Source of the DNA: Haloarcula taiwanensis
GTDB lineage: Archaea; Halobacteriota; Halobacteria; Halobacteriales; Haloarculaceae
Assembly (NCBI GenBank): GCA_002844335.1
Contig: CP019154.1
Coordinates: 1,612,001-1,676,000 of the forward strand
Reading direction: 5' to 3'
Length of the DNA: 64,000 nucleotides
The first letter of the stretch is position 1, and the number at the start of each line of letters is the position of its first letter. Positions 1 to 8,381 of the stretch are shown in pieces. Under the pieces are notes generated by a model. It was given only the letters and a program-made list of their open reading frames with translations. It had not been told where the DNA came from and made no database searches. The translations under genes were made by a program, and so were the position numbers.

Positions 1-804
1 CAGGCCGCGGAATCCGGCGGTGGGGTTGACTTCGAGCACGTAGTACCCGTCGTCGCTTTGCACAATGTCGACGCCGGCGTAGTCCAGCCCGATTGCCTCC
101 ACCGAGTCGAGGGCTATCTCCCTGACCCGCTCGGGGAGCTTGCCGGTCATGTCCTCAACGTCGCCGCCCAGCGCGACGTTGGTCCGCCACTCGCCCTCGG
201 GCGCGTAGCGGTTCATCGCGCCGACGATCTGGTCGCCGACGACGTACACGCGGAGGTCGTGGTGGCGTTTCTCGTCGTGTTCCATGTACTCCTGTAAGAA
301 CGCGTAGCGGCCCCCGACCTGTGCGTTGACCTGGTTTTCGATGTCGACCATCCACGTTCCGCCGCCGTGAGTGCCGATGGCCGTCTTGTACACCGCGCGG
401 TCACCGAAGCGGTCCCGCTCCTCGTTTAACATATCGCTCGACAGCGCGAGCAACGCGTCCGGGACCGGGACGCCGGCGTCGGCCAATGCGGCAGCGCTCG
501 CAAACTTGTGTAAGGCCGTCGTCGCCGCCATTGGCTCGTTCAACATCGGTGCGAGCCGGCTGATGGTCATCCCCAGTCCGATCCCTTCGGCAGGGTGTTC
601 GCTGCTTGACAGCAGCAGTCGGTTCGCAACGACGTCGACACTTGGGTTGAGTGTCATCTCGCCGTCAGCAACGCTGACCGCAGTGTTTTCCGCGCGAAGC
701 CACTCCGTTCCGTAGCCCATCTCGTCGACCGCGTTCAGAATCGCCTTCGATTCTTTGCTTGAGTGGAGACTGAGAACACCCACTGTGAGGTCTTGGTCGC
801 TCAT
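1..804 (-). CDS. RimK-family ATP-grasp ligase (3' end cut by window edge)
   Basis: The first 268 residues of an ATP-grasp protein are present, from an ATG at 804 and running off base 1 in frame. The fold is that of the RimK / ribosomal protein S6 modification and glutathione synthase-like family, which joins amino acids (often glutamate) to a carboxylate using ATP. Visible family signs are the lysine-containing segment DRAVYKTAIGTHGGG in the ATP-grasp domain, HHDLRVYVVGD, and the metal-binding EVNPTAGF near the cut end. It diverges from the hydrolase at 917 with 112 bp between them, and each has a TATA box about 26 nt from its ATG. Substrate unknown. The family call is firm; specific function is not. 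Confidence 0.88.
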   Translation of the reverse strand, partial: MSDQDLTVGVLSLHSSKESKAILNAVDEMGYGTEWLRAENTAVSVADGEMTLNPSVDVVANRLLLSSSEHPAEGIGLGMTISRLAPMLNEPMAATTALHKFASAAALADAGVPVPDALLALSSDMLNEERDRFGDRAVYKTAIGTHGGGTWMVDIENQVNAQVGGRYAFLQEYMEHDEKRHHDLRVYVVGDQIVGAMNRYAPEGEWRTNVALGGDVEDMTGKLPERVREIALDSVEAIGLDYAGVDIVQSDDGYYVLEVNPTAGFRGL

Positions 805-826
805 GTTGTCGCCTTCTGCCGGCCCC

Positions 827-834
827 AGTATAGG
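827..834 (-). promoter_or_regulatory. TATA box of the RimK-type gene
   Basis: Reading the minus strand, CCTATACT lies about 26 nt before the ATG at 804. That is the archaeal TATA-to-start distance, so the transcript is probably leaderless. Confidence 0.45.
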
Positions 835-886
835 TGTACGGATGCGGCATGCGGCACGGCCAGTCCGGACCTGCCTCGCCGGAGGG

Positions 887-894
887 GTTTTATC
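887..894 (+). promoter_or_regulatory. TATA box of the desuccinylase-type gene
   Basis: GTTTTATC is centred about 27 nt before the ATG at 917, which predicts a leaderless transcript. It supports the 917 start over any upstream in-frame codon. Confidence 0.5.
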
Positions 895-916
895 AGCCGC
901 CTCGTGTTGTGAGTGC

Positions 917-1939
917 ATGGGCAAGGCCGAGCCGTTCACCTACGACGGGGGAATTGTGTCGCCGGGGGAGACCCGCAACATTCGCTATACGGTCAGCGAG
1001 ACGTATCTGGGGGATGCCGTCCGAATGCCGGTTACCATCGTCAACGGGGAACGGCCCGGTCCGACAGTGTTTCTCACCGCAGCGGCACACGGCGACGAAC
1101 TCAACGGCATCGAGGTCGTCCGGGAAGTGGCCCACGAGTGGGACCACGAGGGGCTGGCGGGGACGCTAATCTGTCTCCCGGTGCTGAACGTCCCTGCGTT
1201 TCTGGCACAGGAGCGATACCTGCCCATCTACGACAGAGACCTGAACCGCTCGTTCCCCGGTGACCCCGACTCGACGAGCGCCAAGCGGATGGCACACAAG
1301 ATTTTCCGGAACTTCCTGGCCCCCTGTGACGTGGGCCTCGATTTCCACACGTCAACACGCGGGCGAACTAACATGCTCCATGTCCGGGCAGACATGGACG
1401 ACCCGTCAGTCGCGCGGGTCGCGAACGCCTTCGCGTCGAACGTCATCATCTCCTCTGACGGCCCGTCAGGGTCGCTCCGGCGGGAACTGAGCGATTCGGG
1501 CGTCCCAACGATCACGATAGAGATGGGCGAAGCCCACCGGTTCCAGCGACCGCTTATCGACTCGGCACTGGAGAGCGTCCGGTCGGTGCTCGCGGAGTTT
1601 GGCCTCCGTGACTCCGATACGGTCCGGTGGCCGGGCTGGCGGACAGTCATCGACGACAGTGGCGAGAAAACCTGGATACGGGCGGACTCGGGCGGTTTAG
1701 TGGACATGCACTACGACCGCGGCGACCTGGTGTATGAAGACGACGTGATCTGTACGATCGCGAACCCGTTCAAGACGGAGAACACGCTGATGCGTGCGCC
1801 GTTTACCGGCCTGCTGGTCGGCATCCTCGAGAATCCACTGGTGTATCCCGGGAACCCCCTCTGTCACCTTGTCAGACTTGATGACCGGACACAGCGCGCA
1901 ATCGAGTGGAACCGTCGGACGGACGACGACGATTGGTAA
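917..1939 (+). CDS. Succinylglutamate desuccinylase/aspartoacylase-family zinc hydrolase
   Basis: A 340-residue protein of the M14-like AstE/AspA amidohydrolase family, zinc enzymes that cleave N-acyl amino acids or peptide-like amides. The zinc-binding HxxE is AAHGDELNG (His58, Glu61) and a later His sits in DFHTS. A C-terminal biotinyl-like beta domain (around TGLLVGILENPLVYPG) is typical of the family. The open frame extends upstream to 755, but I chose the ATG at 917 because a TATA box sits 27 nt before it and homologues begin near here. It is divergent from an ATP-grasp ligase; this ligase and amidase pairing suggests opposite steps on one modified amino acid or peptide, which is inference. 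Confidence 0.87.
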   Translation: MGKAEPFTYDGGIVSPGETRNIRYTVSETYLGDAVRMPVTIVNGERPGPTVFLTAAAHGDELNGIEVVREVAHEWDHEGLAGTLICLPVLNVPAFLAQERYLPIYDRDLNRSFPGDPDSTSAKRMAHKIFRNFLAPCDVGLDFHTSTRGRTNMLHVRADMDDPSVARVANAFASNVIISSDGPSGSLRRELSDSGVPTITIEMGEAHRFQRPLIDSALESVRSVLAEFGLRDSDTVRWPGWRTVIDDSGEKTWIRADSGGLVDMHYDRGDLVYEDDVICTIANPFKTENTLMRAPFTGLLVGILENPLVYPGNPLCHLVRLDDRTQRAIEWNRRTDDDDW

Positions 1940-2038
1940 CTGCGGAGTAGTCAATTGACGAACGTCTTCGGGCAGGATTCCGGCGATACGCGTCCGTTGT
2001 AGAAACTACTATCTGTCCCCGGACTAACCCCCCAGTGT

Positions 2039-2458
2039 ATGAGTCAGTCTTACAATCGCGGCACCGTCGAGGACTTCGGACGGTGGCGGGAGTTCACGGC
2101 CGGGATGTGGGCCTGGATCTTCCACAAGTTCACCGGCTGGGTTCTCGTGGGCTACCTGTTCACCCACATCGCGGTGCTGAGCACTTCGGTCGGCGTCGAT
2201 CCGGCGAGCGCACAGGCAGGCACCGACCTCTACACCAGCACGCTCAGCGGCCTCGAATCGCTGCTGATCGTCCGGTTCCTCGAAGTCGGGCTCCTGGCCG
2301 TCGCCGTCTTCCACATCCTCAACGGGATTCGACTGCTGATGGTTGACCTCGGCGTTGGGCTGGAATCGCAGGACAAGAGCTTCTACGCCTCGCTCGTGCT
2401 GACGGGCGCCATCGTCGTCGCAAGCGTGCCGACGTTCCTCGGGGGGAAACTACTCTAA
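2039..2458 (+). CDS. sdhC: Succinate dehydrogenase cytochrome b556 subunit (SdhC)
   Basis: 139 residues with three predicted membrane helices (about 30-50, 75-100 and 115-135). It is one of the two membrane anchors of succinate:quinone oxidoreductase (complex II), which holds the SdhAB dimer on the membrane and helps bind haem and quinone. The N-terminal stretch ending in [16 protein letters not shown] has the family's conserved HKxTG pattern and candidate haem histidines. The stop overlaps the next ATG by one base (TAATG), so translation is probably coupled with sdhD. A weak AT-rich box near 2003-2011 could be its TATA element. The identity is secure because sdhD and sdhB follow directly. 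Confidence 0.93.
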   Translation: MSQSYNRGTVEDFGRWREFTAGMWAWIFHKFTGWVLVGYLFTHIAVLSTSVGVDPASAQAGTDLYTSTLSGLESLLIVRFLEVGLLAVAVFHILNGIRLLMVDLGVGLESQDKSFYASLVLTGAIVVASVPTFLGGKLL

Positions 2459-2823
2459 TGGCACAGCACTACTCCTCCTTTGACCGCGGCGGCCGTCGCT
2501 GGCTGTTCCAGCGCCTGACAGCGGTGTTCCTGATCGGCGTGCTCGCGTTCCACTTCATGCTGTTGCACTTCGTGAACCACGCCGCAGATATCACGTTCCT
2601 GGGCACGCAGGCCCGAATGAGTCAGGTCAGCTACTTCGCGACGATGTGGCTGTTCCTCGTGACCGCGACGTTCCACGGCGTCAACGGCGTGTACAACGCG
2701 CTGGTCAACCAGGGACTCACCGGTTCCCAGAAAAACGCAGTCAAATATATGCTCGGCATCGCCGGCCTCCTGCTCGTCGTGCAGGGGACCCGCGTGTCGC
2801 TGGCCATGACGACCCTCGTCTGA
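2458..2823 (+). CDS. sdhD: Succinate dehydrogenase membrane anchor subunit (SdhD)
   Basis: 121 residues with three membrane helices, the second anchor subunit of complex II. The opening segment (RGGRRWLFQRLTAVFLIG) matches the RxSG/W-type start of SdhD, and the first helix carries His residues (FHFMLLHFVNH) suited to haem ligation. It overlaps the sdhC stop by one base and is 3 bp before sdhB, which points to one transcript. Together with SdhC it forms the quinone-reducing site on the membrane side. Confidence 0.92.
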   Translation: MAQHYSSFDRGGRRWLFQRLTAVFLIGVLAFHFMLLHFVNHAADITFLGTQARMSQVSYFATMWLFLVTATFHGVNGVYNALVNQGLTGSQKNAVKYMLGIAGLLLVVQGTRVSLAMTTLV

Positions 2824-2826
2824 ACT

Positions 2827-3714
2827 ATGAGCACGCAAATCGAACAACAGGAGACCGAAACGGAGGCCGACGAGGAGACAGAGCCCGAGGTCGAATCCCC
2901 GGGTGACCGTCGGCGCGCACAGCGAGACGAACGACAGGCACAGGAGCAGGCCCAGCGAGAAGTCGAAGAGGAGACGCTCGACGACGAAGACACGATCACG
3001 CTGAAGGTGTTCCGCTATGACCCCGAAGTCGAGGGGAAGCAGGAACCACGGTTCGACGACTTCCGCGTCCCGTTCCACAAGGGGATGACTATCCTCGATG
3101 CCCTCATCTACGCACGGGACCACTACGACTCATCGCTGACCTTCCGACACTCCTGCCGGCAGGCCGTCTGTGGATCCGATGCGCTGTTTGTCAACGGGAG
3201 ACAGCGACTCGGCTGCAAGACGCAGATATCCGAGCTCGAGGACCCCATCCGTATCGAGCCACTGCCCCATCAGGAGGTCGTGAAGGACCTCGTCGTCGAC
3301 ATGGAGCACTTCTACGACCAGATGGAGGCCGTCGAGCCGTACTTCGACGCCGACGAGCTCCCTGAGGACGAACTCGAAGAGCAACGCCAGACCCGGGAGA
3401 ACCGCGAAAAGGTCAAGATGTCCACGCGGTGTATCTGGTGTGGCGCGTGCATGTCCTCGTGTAACATCGCCGCCGGCGACAACGAGTACCTCGGCCCCGC
3501 CGCCATCAACAAGGCCTACCGGTTCGCGATGGACGAACGCGAAGGCGAGAACCGCAAGCAGGAGCGCCTGCGTATCATCGAACAGGAACACGGCGTCTGG
3601 CGCTGCCAGACCCAGTTCTCCTGTACCGAAGTGTGTCCGAAGGACATCCCGCTGACAGAGCACATCCAGGAGCTCAAGCGGGAAGCAGTCAAGAACAACC
3701 TCAAATTCTGGTAG
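2827..3714 (+). CDS. sdhB: Succinate dehydrogenase iron-sulfur subunit (SdhB)
   Basis: 295 residues. It passes electrons from the flavin of SdhA through three Fe-S clusters to quinone. The N-terminal ferredoxin-like domain has CRQAVCGSDA followed by a Cys in RLGC for the 2Fe-2S centre. The C-terminal domain has CIWCGACMSSC and CTEVCPKDIP for the 4Fe-4S and 3Fe-4S centres. An acidic, Glu-rich and Gln-rich extension of about 55 residues precedes the core, longer than in bacterial SdhB and common in haloarchaea. It ends the sdhCDB cluster. The flavoprotein sdhA does not follow; it lies 2.8 kb downstream. Confidence 0.95.
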   Translation: MSTQIEQQETETEADEETEPEVESPGDRRRAQRDERQAQEQAQREVEEETLDDEDTITLKVFRYDPEVEGKQEPRFDDFRVPFHKGMTILDALIYARDHYDSSLTFRHSCRQAVCGSDALFVNGRQRLGCKTQISELEDPIRIEPLPHQEVVKDLVVDMEHFYDQMEAVEPYFDADELPEDELEEQRQTRENREKVKMSTRCIWCGACMSSCNIAAGDNEYLGPAAINKAYRFAMDEREGENRKQERLRIIEQEHGVWRCQTQFSCTEVCPKDIPLTEHIQELKREAVKNNLKFW

Positions 3715-3775
3715 CGCCGTCACGTCCCTGAGACGTAGTTTTCCGATGTAGCCTTTCACAGCCGCTCACTCCGCG

Positions 3776-3792
3776 CACTGAAAATTTCAGTG
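3776..3792. repeat. 17-bp perfect palindrome downstream of sdhB
   Basis: CACTGAAA, one A, then TTTCAGTG. It lies 62 bp after the sdhB stop in a conspicuously AT-rich 200-bp patch (about 3770-3970). It could be a transcript-end hairpin for sdhCDB or an operator for the spondin gene. The sequence alone does not decide. Confidence 0.4.
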
Positions 3793-3999
3793 TCTGTATA
3801 GTTTACCACAGAGTCGTGGCTCTCTCATATATATCCGTCTTTGGAGACTCTCTAGAGACAATCTGGCCCCATTTGGGACAGTGCGAAAGAACTTGCCATC
3901 TAGTTGGCCGAAACGAATTTTCAGTAGCACAGAATAATTTTCACCGGAGGGACACTCCATGCGAACAACACATTCACCATGGTGCGGGAGGATATCCCG

Positions 4000-4767
4000 A
4001 TGACCGATGACAGCGCCAGTCGGCAGGTGAGCAGGCGGCGTGTCCTCAGTGCGGGCGGGGCGGCACTCGGCGGGCTCACGCTGGGCGGCGCTTCGGTGGT
4101 CGCACAGTCCGACAACGGTGGCGGGAACGCCCGTTCCTACCGGGTAACAGTGACGAATCTCACACAAGGGCAACCGTTCACGCCGCCGGCAGTTGCAGTC
4201 CACCGGCCAAGCGTCGAGGTGTTTGCAGTCGGCGACGAGGCGAACGAGCCGACGCGACAAATCGCTGAGAACGGCAATCTCGACCCGTTGGTCGGCCTAA
4301 TAGAAGCGACCAACGCGATTCGCGGGGCGGCTGTCGGCGAAGGGCCAGTCGTCCCGAAGGCCGACCCGGGCAACACGGGCCACCCGTACTACCGGGAACT
4401 CCACATCGAAGCCGACGCCAGCGCGCGGTATCTGACGTTCATCAGCATGCTCATCGCTACGAACGACGGCTTCGTTGGCCTCGATACTGTGCCGCTCCCA
4501 CAGGAGTCAAACAGCTCAGTGACCTACTACGCGAACGGATACGACGCCGGCACTGAACAGAACACAGAGCGGTTTGAAGACTTGGTCCCACCGGCGAAGA
4601 CGCTGATTCTCGGCGGCGAAGCCGAAGGAACGACTGAGAGCAACCCAGACATCGCCGAGGACGGGGTCATCACGCCCCACCCGGGCATCAGAGGGACTGG
4701 GAATCTCCCGCAGGCAGTGTACGACTGGGACGAACCGGCCGCAGTCGTTCAGGTCGAGCGACTCTGA
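4000..4767 (+). CDS. Tat-exported spondin-domain protein
   Basis: 255 residues from ATG 4000. The leader has a twin-arginine motif (SRRRVLSAGG) and a short hydrophobic stretch ending near the AQS site, so the folded protein is probably exported. The rest resembles the Spond_N domain: it starts YRVTVTNLTQGQPFTPP, then has the HPYYRELHIEADA and FISMLIATNDGFVGL blocks typical of spondin/F-spondin-like domains. An in-frame ATG exists at 3979, but GGGAGGAT at 3986-3993 is correctly spaced for 4000. The promoter region is AT-rich. It sits alone between sdhB and a convergent histidine kinase. Function unknown; an extracellular adhesive or ligand-binding role would be inference. Confidence 0.8.
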   Translation: MTDDSASRQVSRRRVLSAGGAALGGLTLGGASVVAQSDNGGGNARSYRVTVTNLTQGQPFTPPAVAVHRPSVEVFAVGDEANEPTRQIAENGNLDPLVGLIEATNAIRGAAVGEGPVVPKADPGNTGHPYYRELHIEADASARYLTFISMLIATNDGFVGLDTVPLPQESNSSVTYYANGYDAGTEQNTERFEDLVPPAKTLILGGEAEGTTESNPDIAEDGVITPHPGIRGTGNLPQAVYDWDEPAAVVQVERL

Positions 4768-4918
4768 ACTGCGAGACACTGGCGGAGTGGCGACTGCGAT
4801 GGCTTCGTCGGTACCGTCTCGTCCAGCGTCGCCAGCGTGGCGCGCAAGCGGTGCGTCGCGACACCGGGTGAAATAAAGTGGGTTCGGACAGGACAAGGCC
4901 CCAAACGGGGAACTGCGT

Positions 4919-6268
4919 TCAGCTATCGGAACAGATAAACTCGAAGCGCGCACCGCCGCTTTCGCTGTCGGTGGCGATGACCTCCCAGTTGTGTGCGTCG
5001 ACGATTTGTTCGACGATGCAGAGCCCGAACCCGGTTCCCTCATCGGCCGTCGAGTAGCCGGGTTCGAACAGGTCCGCGGTGCCGTCCTGAAAGCCCGCGC
5101 CGTCGTCCGTGACGTAGAATCCCCACGGCTCTGTTCCGACGGTGACGGTCACGTCGTCGCCACCGTGTTCGATAGCGTTCCGAAAGAGGTTCTCAAGTAA
5201 TTCCAGCATCGCGCCTTCGTCGGCCTTGATGCTGTCGTCAGCAACAGTTTCAAGCGTCGCGTTCTGGGTGTCGACCATCGACCAGGCCCGCTGAGAAAGG
5301 GCGTCGAGGTCGACTGTTTCGATCTCCGTCGGGTCGACGCCCTGTTTGGCGAGTACGAGCAAGTCGTCGATGAGCGTGTACATTCGGTCAATGCTCCGCT
5401 CGGCTCGCTCGAAGTGTGCTTCTTCGCCGGTCTCACGCGCGAGTTCGAGCGAGCCGTCGAGGACATCCAGCGGGTTCCGGAGGTCGTGACTGATAGCGTC
5501 CGAGAAACGCTCAAGGCGCTGGTTCTGTCGTTTGAGTTCCTGTTCGCGCTGTTTCCGTTCGGAGATATCGCGGGTCGTAACGACAACGTGGTCTTCCAGC
5601 GGGCCGCTCGCGACCTGCTGGCCACGGGATTCCGCCCAGATCCAGTCACCATCGGCGTGGCGATATCGGTGTTCGATGACAGCGACGTACCCCGGGTCGT
5701 CTATCATCCGGCCGAACTCGGTGAGCGCGGTCGAGAGGTCGTCCGGGTGTACGTACTCGAAGAGGTCCGAGTCTTGCATTTCCTCTTGCTCGTAGCCGAG
5801 GACGCGTTCCACAGACGGGCTGATGTACTCGACGCTGCCCTGCTCGTCGAACACAGTGAGTACGTCGGAGGTGTGTGTGACGAACTGGTGAAACTGGGCC
5901 TCAAAGCGCGGCCGGTCGCTGACATCGCGGGAGGTGAATACTCGGCAATCGCGGTCCGTCTCAGTGGCCGTTGAGACGATGGTTTCGAGCCAGAGCCAGT
6001 CGCCGTCGGCGTTTCGGAACCGGTACTCGGTCCCGTCGTCCTCTCGTTCGCCCACGAGTGTGGCGCGGACGCGGTCTGTATCTTCTGGGTGGACGAGATC
6101 CAGCCAGTTCGTGCCGACGAGCGACTCCATATCATACCCTAATATACGTTCGATAGCCGGACTCACGAACCGTATCACCAGTTCGGTGTCGGTAACTGTC
6201 AGAACTGATGGTGCTTCTGCTAACACCGCTTCGAAATCATCAGTTGACGTGAGGTACTGGTCTGGCAT
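4919..6268 (-). CDS. Soluble PAS-PAS sensor histidine kinase
   Basis: 449 residues with no membrane segment. Two PAS domains (about 10-115 and 130-235) are followed by a short coiled coil. The phosphoacceptor H-box is SHDLRNPLD (His near 259) and the C-terminal HATPase_c domain has LFRNAIEHG (N-box), VTDDGAGF (G1) and GTGFGLCIVEQ (G2). It should autophosphorylate in response to a cytoplasmic cue sensed by PAS. No response regulator is adjacent, as is usual for haloarchaeal kinases. It sits head-to-head with sdhA, 247 bp away, and tail-to-tail with the spondin gene, so it interrupts the usual sdh cluster. The signal is unknown. Confidence 0.9.
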   Translation of the reverse strand: MPDQYLTSTDDFEAVLAEAPSVLTVTDTELVIRFVSPAIERILGYDMESLVGTNWLDLVHPEDTDRVRATLVGEREDDGTEYRFRNADGDWLWLETIVSTATETDRDCRVFTSRDVSDRPRFEAQFHQFVTHTSDVLTVFDEQGSVEYISPSVERVLGYEQEEMQDSDLFEYVHPDDLSTALTEFGRMIDDPGYVAVIEHRYRHADGDWIWAESRGQQVASGPLEDHVVVTTRDISERKQREQELKRQNQRLERFSDAISHDLRNPLDVLDGSLELARETGEEAHFERAERSIDRMYTLIDDLLVLAKQGVDPTEIETVDLDALSQRAWSMVDTQNATLETVADDSIKADEGAMLELLENLFRNAIEHGGDDVTVTVGTEPWGFYVTDDGAGFQDGTADLFEPGYSTADEGTGFGLCIVEQIVDAHNWEVIATDSESGGARFEFICSDS

Positions 6269-6462
6269 CAGCGTTGAAACGGGCCGGGGCCGTACTGAGA
6301 CTATCCGGTTGCTCTAGTATCAGTAGTTGGTTCCTAAGTATTCACAGCGTGTGATATAATTCCATCGGATAGGTCAAAATTCACTTTTACTGACAGTACG
6401 TGCCGGTGTCAGAAATGGGATACAGCCCACTAGAAGCGTCACGCTCGGTAACGCAACAGGGA

Positions 6463-6488
6463 GGCTTAAGTTTGGCTAATCCTAAGCC
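6463..6488. promoter_or_regulatory. Inverted repeat over the presumed sdhA promoter
   Basis: GGCTTA at 6463-6468 and TAAGCC at 6483-6488 form an inverted repeat with a 14-bp spacer, overlapping a TATA-like CTTAAGTTT and ending 27 bp before the sdhA ATG. It is a candidate operator that would let sdhA be controlled separately from sdhCDB. Confidence 0.35.
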
Positions 6489-6515
6489 GAAACCACGCCA
6501 AGAGACACTCTCACA

Positions 6516-8342
6516 ATGTACGAACACGATGTCATCGTGGTCGGCGCGGGTGGCGCTGGCCTCAGGGCGGCTATTGCAGCGGACGAAGAGGGTGCAGACG
6601 TTGCCCTCGTGACCAAGCTCCATCCGGTTCGGAGCCACACAGGTGCCGCGGAGGGGGGAATCAACGCCGCGCTGCAGGAAGGGGACTCCTGGGACCTCCA
6701 CGCGTACGACACGATGAAGGGGTCCGACTACCTCGGCGATGCCCCTGCTATCGACACCTTCGCCAAGGACGCCCCGGAAGAGGTCATCCAGCTCGAACAC
6801 TGGGGAATGCCCTTCTCGCGTGAGGACGACGGGCGCGTCTCCCAGCGACCCTTCGGCGGTCTCTCCTACCCGCGGACGACCTACGCGGGTGCCGAAACCG
6901 GTCACCACCTCCTGCACACGATGTACGAGCAGGCGGTCAAGCGCGGCATCGAAGTGTACGACGAGTGGTACGTGACCCAGCTTGCGGTCACTGACCACGA
7001 CGACCCCGAGGACCGCGTCTGTCACGGCTGTGTCGCCTACGACATCAAGTCCGGGGAGATTCAGGGCTTCCGGGCGAACAACGGCGTCATCCTGGCGACC
7101 GGCGGTCTGGGGCAGGCCTTCGACCACACCACGAACGCCGTCGCCAACACCGGGGACGGCTGTGCGATGGCCTACCGCGCCGGCGTCCCGATGGAGGACA
7201 TGGAGATGATCCAGTTCCACCCGACCACGCTCCCGTCGACAGGCGTGCTCATCTCCGAAGGGGTCCGCGGCGAGGGCGGCATCCTCTACAACGACGACGA
7301 GGAGCGGTTCATGTTCGAGCACGGCTACGCCAACAACGAGGGGGAACTGGCCTCCCGCGACGTGGTCGCCCGGGCCGAACTGACGGAGGTCAACGAGGGC
7401 CGCGGCGTCGAGGACGAGTACGTCGACCTCGACATGCGCCACCTCGGCGAGGAGCGCATTCTCGACCGTCTTGAGAACATCCTCCACCTCGCGGAGGACT
7501 TCGAGGGCGTCGACGGCCTTGAGGAGCCGATGCCGGTCAAGCCCGGCCAGCACTACGCCATGGGCGGCGTCGAGACCGACGAGAACGGCGAGACGTGCAT
7601 CGACGGCCTCTACGCGGCCGGTGAGACCGCCTGCGTGTCGCTACACGGCGCGAACCGACTCGGGGGCAACGCCCTGCCGGAACTACTCGTGTTCGGCGCT
7701 CGCGCCGGCCACCACGCCGCCGGCAAGGACATGAAAACCGCCGAAATCGAGACTGGTCCCTCCGCCAAAAGCGAGCCTGGCGACGTGGAGCCACCGGTCG
7801 AACCCGGCGCAATCGACGCCAGTAGCGGCGACGTTGCCGCAGACGGGGCCGCTGTCGAACCGACGGCGGTACTCGAAAGCACCGTCGAGCAGGAACGCCA
7901 GCGCGTCGAAACCCTCATCGAGTCCGACGGCATCAACCACGCTGAAGTTCGCGCGGATGTCCAGGAGACGATGACCGAGAACGTCAACGTGTTCCGGACA
8001 GAGGAGGGCCTGGAGAAGGCCCTGCGGGACCTTCGGGAAGCCCGCAAGGAGTACGAGAACGTCGCTGTCGAGGACCCCTCCCGGACCTACAACACGGACC
8101 TCATCCACACCATCGAGACGCGCAACATCCTCGACGTGGCCGAGGCCATCACGCTCGGCGCACTTGCCCGCGAGGAGTTCCGCGGCGCACACTGGCGCGC
8201 CGAACACCAGGAGCGCAAGGACGACGAGTGGATCAAGCACACGATGCTGGCATGGAACGAGGGCCAGCCGGAACTGTACTACAAGCCCGTTATCCTCGAA
8301 GGCGACGAAGAGACCTACGAACCGAAGGTCCGGTCGTACTGA
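6516..8342 (+). CDS. sdhA: Succinate dehydrogenase flavoprotein subunit (SdhA)
   Basis: 608 residues. It oxidises succinate to fumarate with covalent FAD. The N-terminal FAD fold has VVGAGGAGLRAA, and the flavin-linking histidine region is SHTGAAEGG. The substrate-site segments EHWGMPFSR and GAETGHH and the late GGNALPELLVFG block are all present. The C-terminal helical domain ends with the usual EFRGAHWR. Residues about 408-455 are an extra Pro/Ala/Glu/Asp-rich stretch between the flavin domain and the helical domain, not seen in typical SdhA. The gene is separated from sdhCDB by two unrelated genes and needs its own promoter, for which an inverted repeat at 6463-6488 is a candidate control site. 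Confidence 0.95.
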   Translation: MYEHDVIVVGAGGAGLRAAIAADEEGADVALVTKLHPVRSHTGAAEGGINAALQEGDSWDLHAYDTMKGSDYLGDAPAIDTFAKDAPEEVIQLEHWGMPFSREDDGRVSQRPFGGLSYPRTTYAGAETGHHLLHTMYEQAVKRGIEVYDEWYVTQLAVTDHDDPEDRVCHGCVAYDIKSGEIQGFRANNGVILATGGLGQAFDHTTNAVANTGDGCAMAYRAGVPMEDMEMIQFHPTTLPSTGVLISEGVRGEGGILYNDDEERFMFEHGYANNEGELASRDVVARAELTEVNEGRGVEDEYVDLDMRHLGEERILDRLENILHLAEDFEGVDGLEEPMPVKPGQHYAMGGVETDENGETCIDGLYAAGETACVSLHGANRLGGNALPELLVFGARAGHHAAGKDMKTAEIETGPSAKSEPGDVEPPVEPGAIDASSGDVAADGAAVEPTAVLESTVEQERQRVETLIESDGINHAEVRADVQETMTENVNVFRTEEGLEKALRDLREARKEYENVAVEDPSRTYNTDLIHTIETRNILDVAEAITLGALAREEFRGAHWRAEHQERKDDEWIKHTMLAWNEGQPELYYKPVILEGDEETYEPKVRSY

Positions 8343-8381
8343 CGACCTGCCCACCGCCTGGGTTATCTGTTTGTGCGAGTT

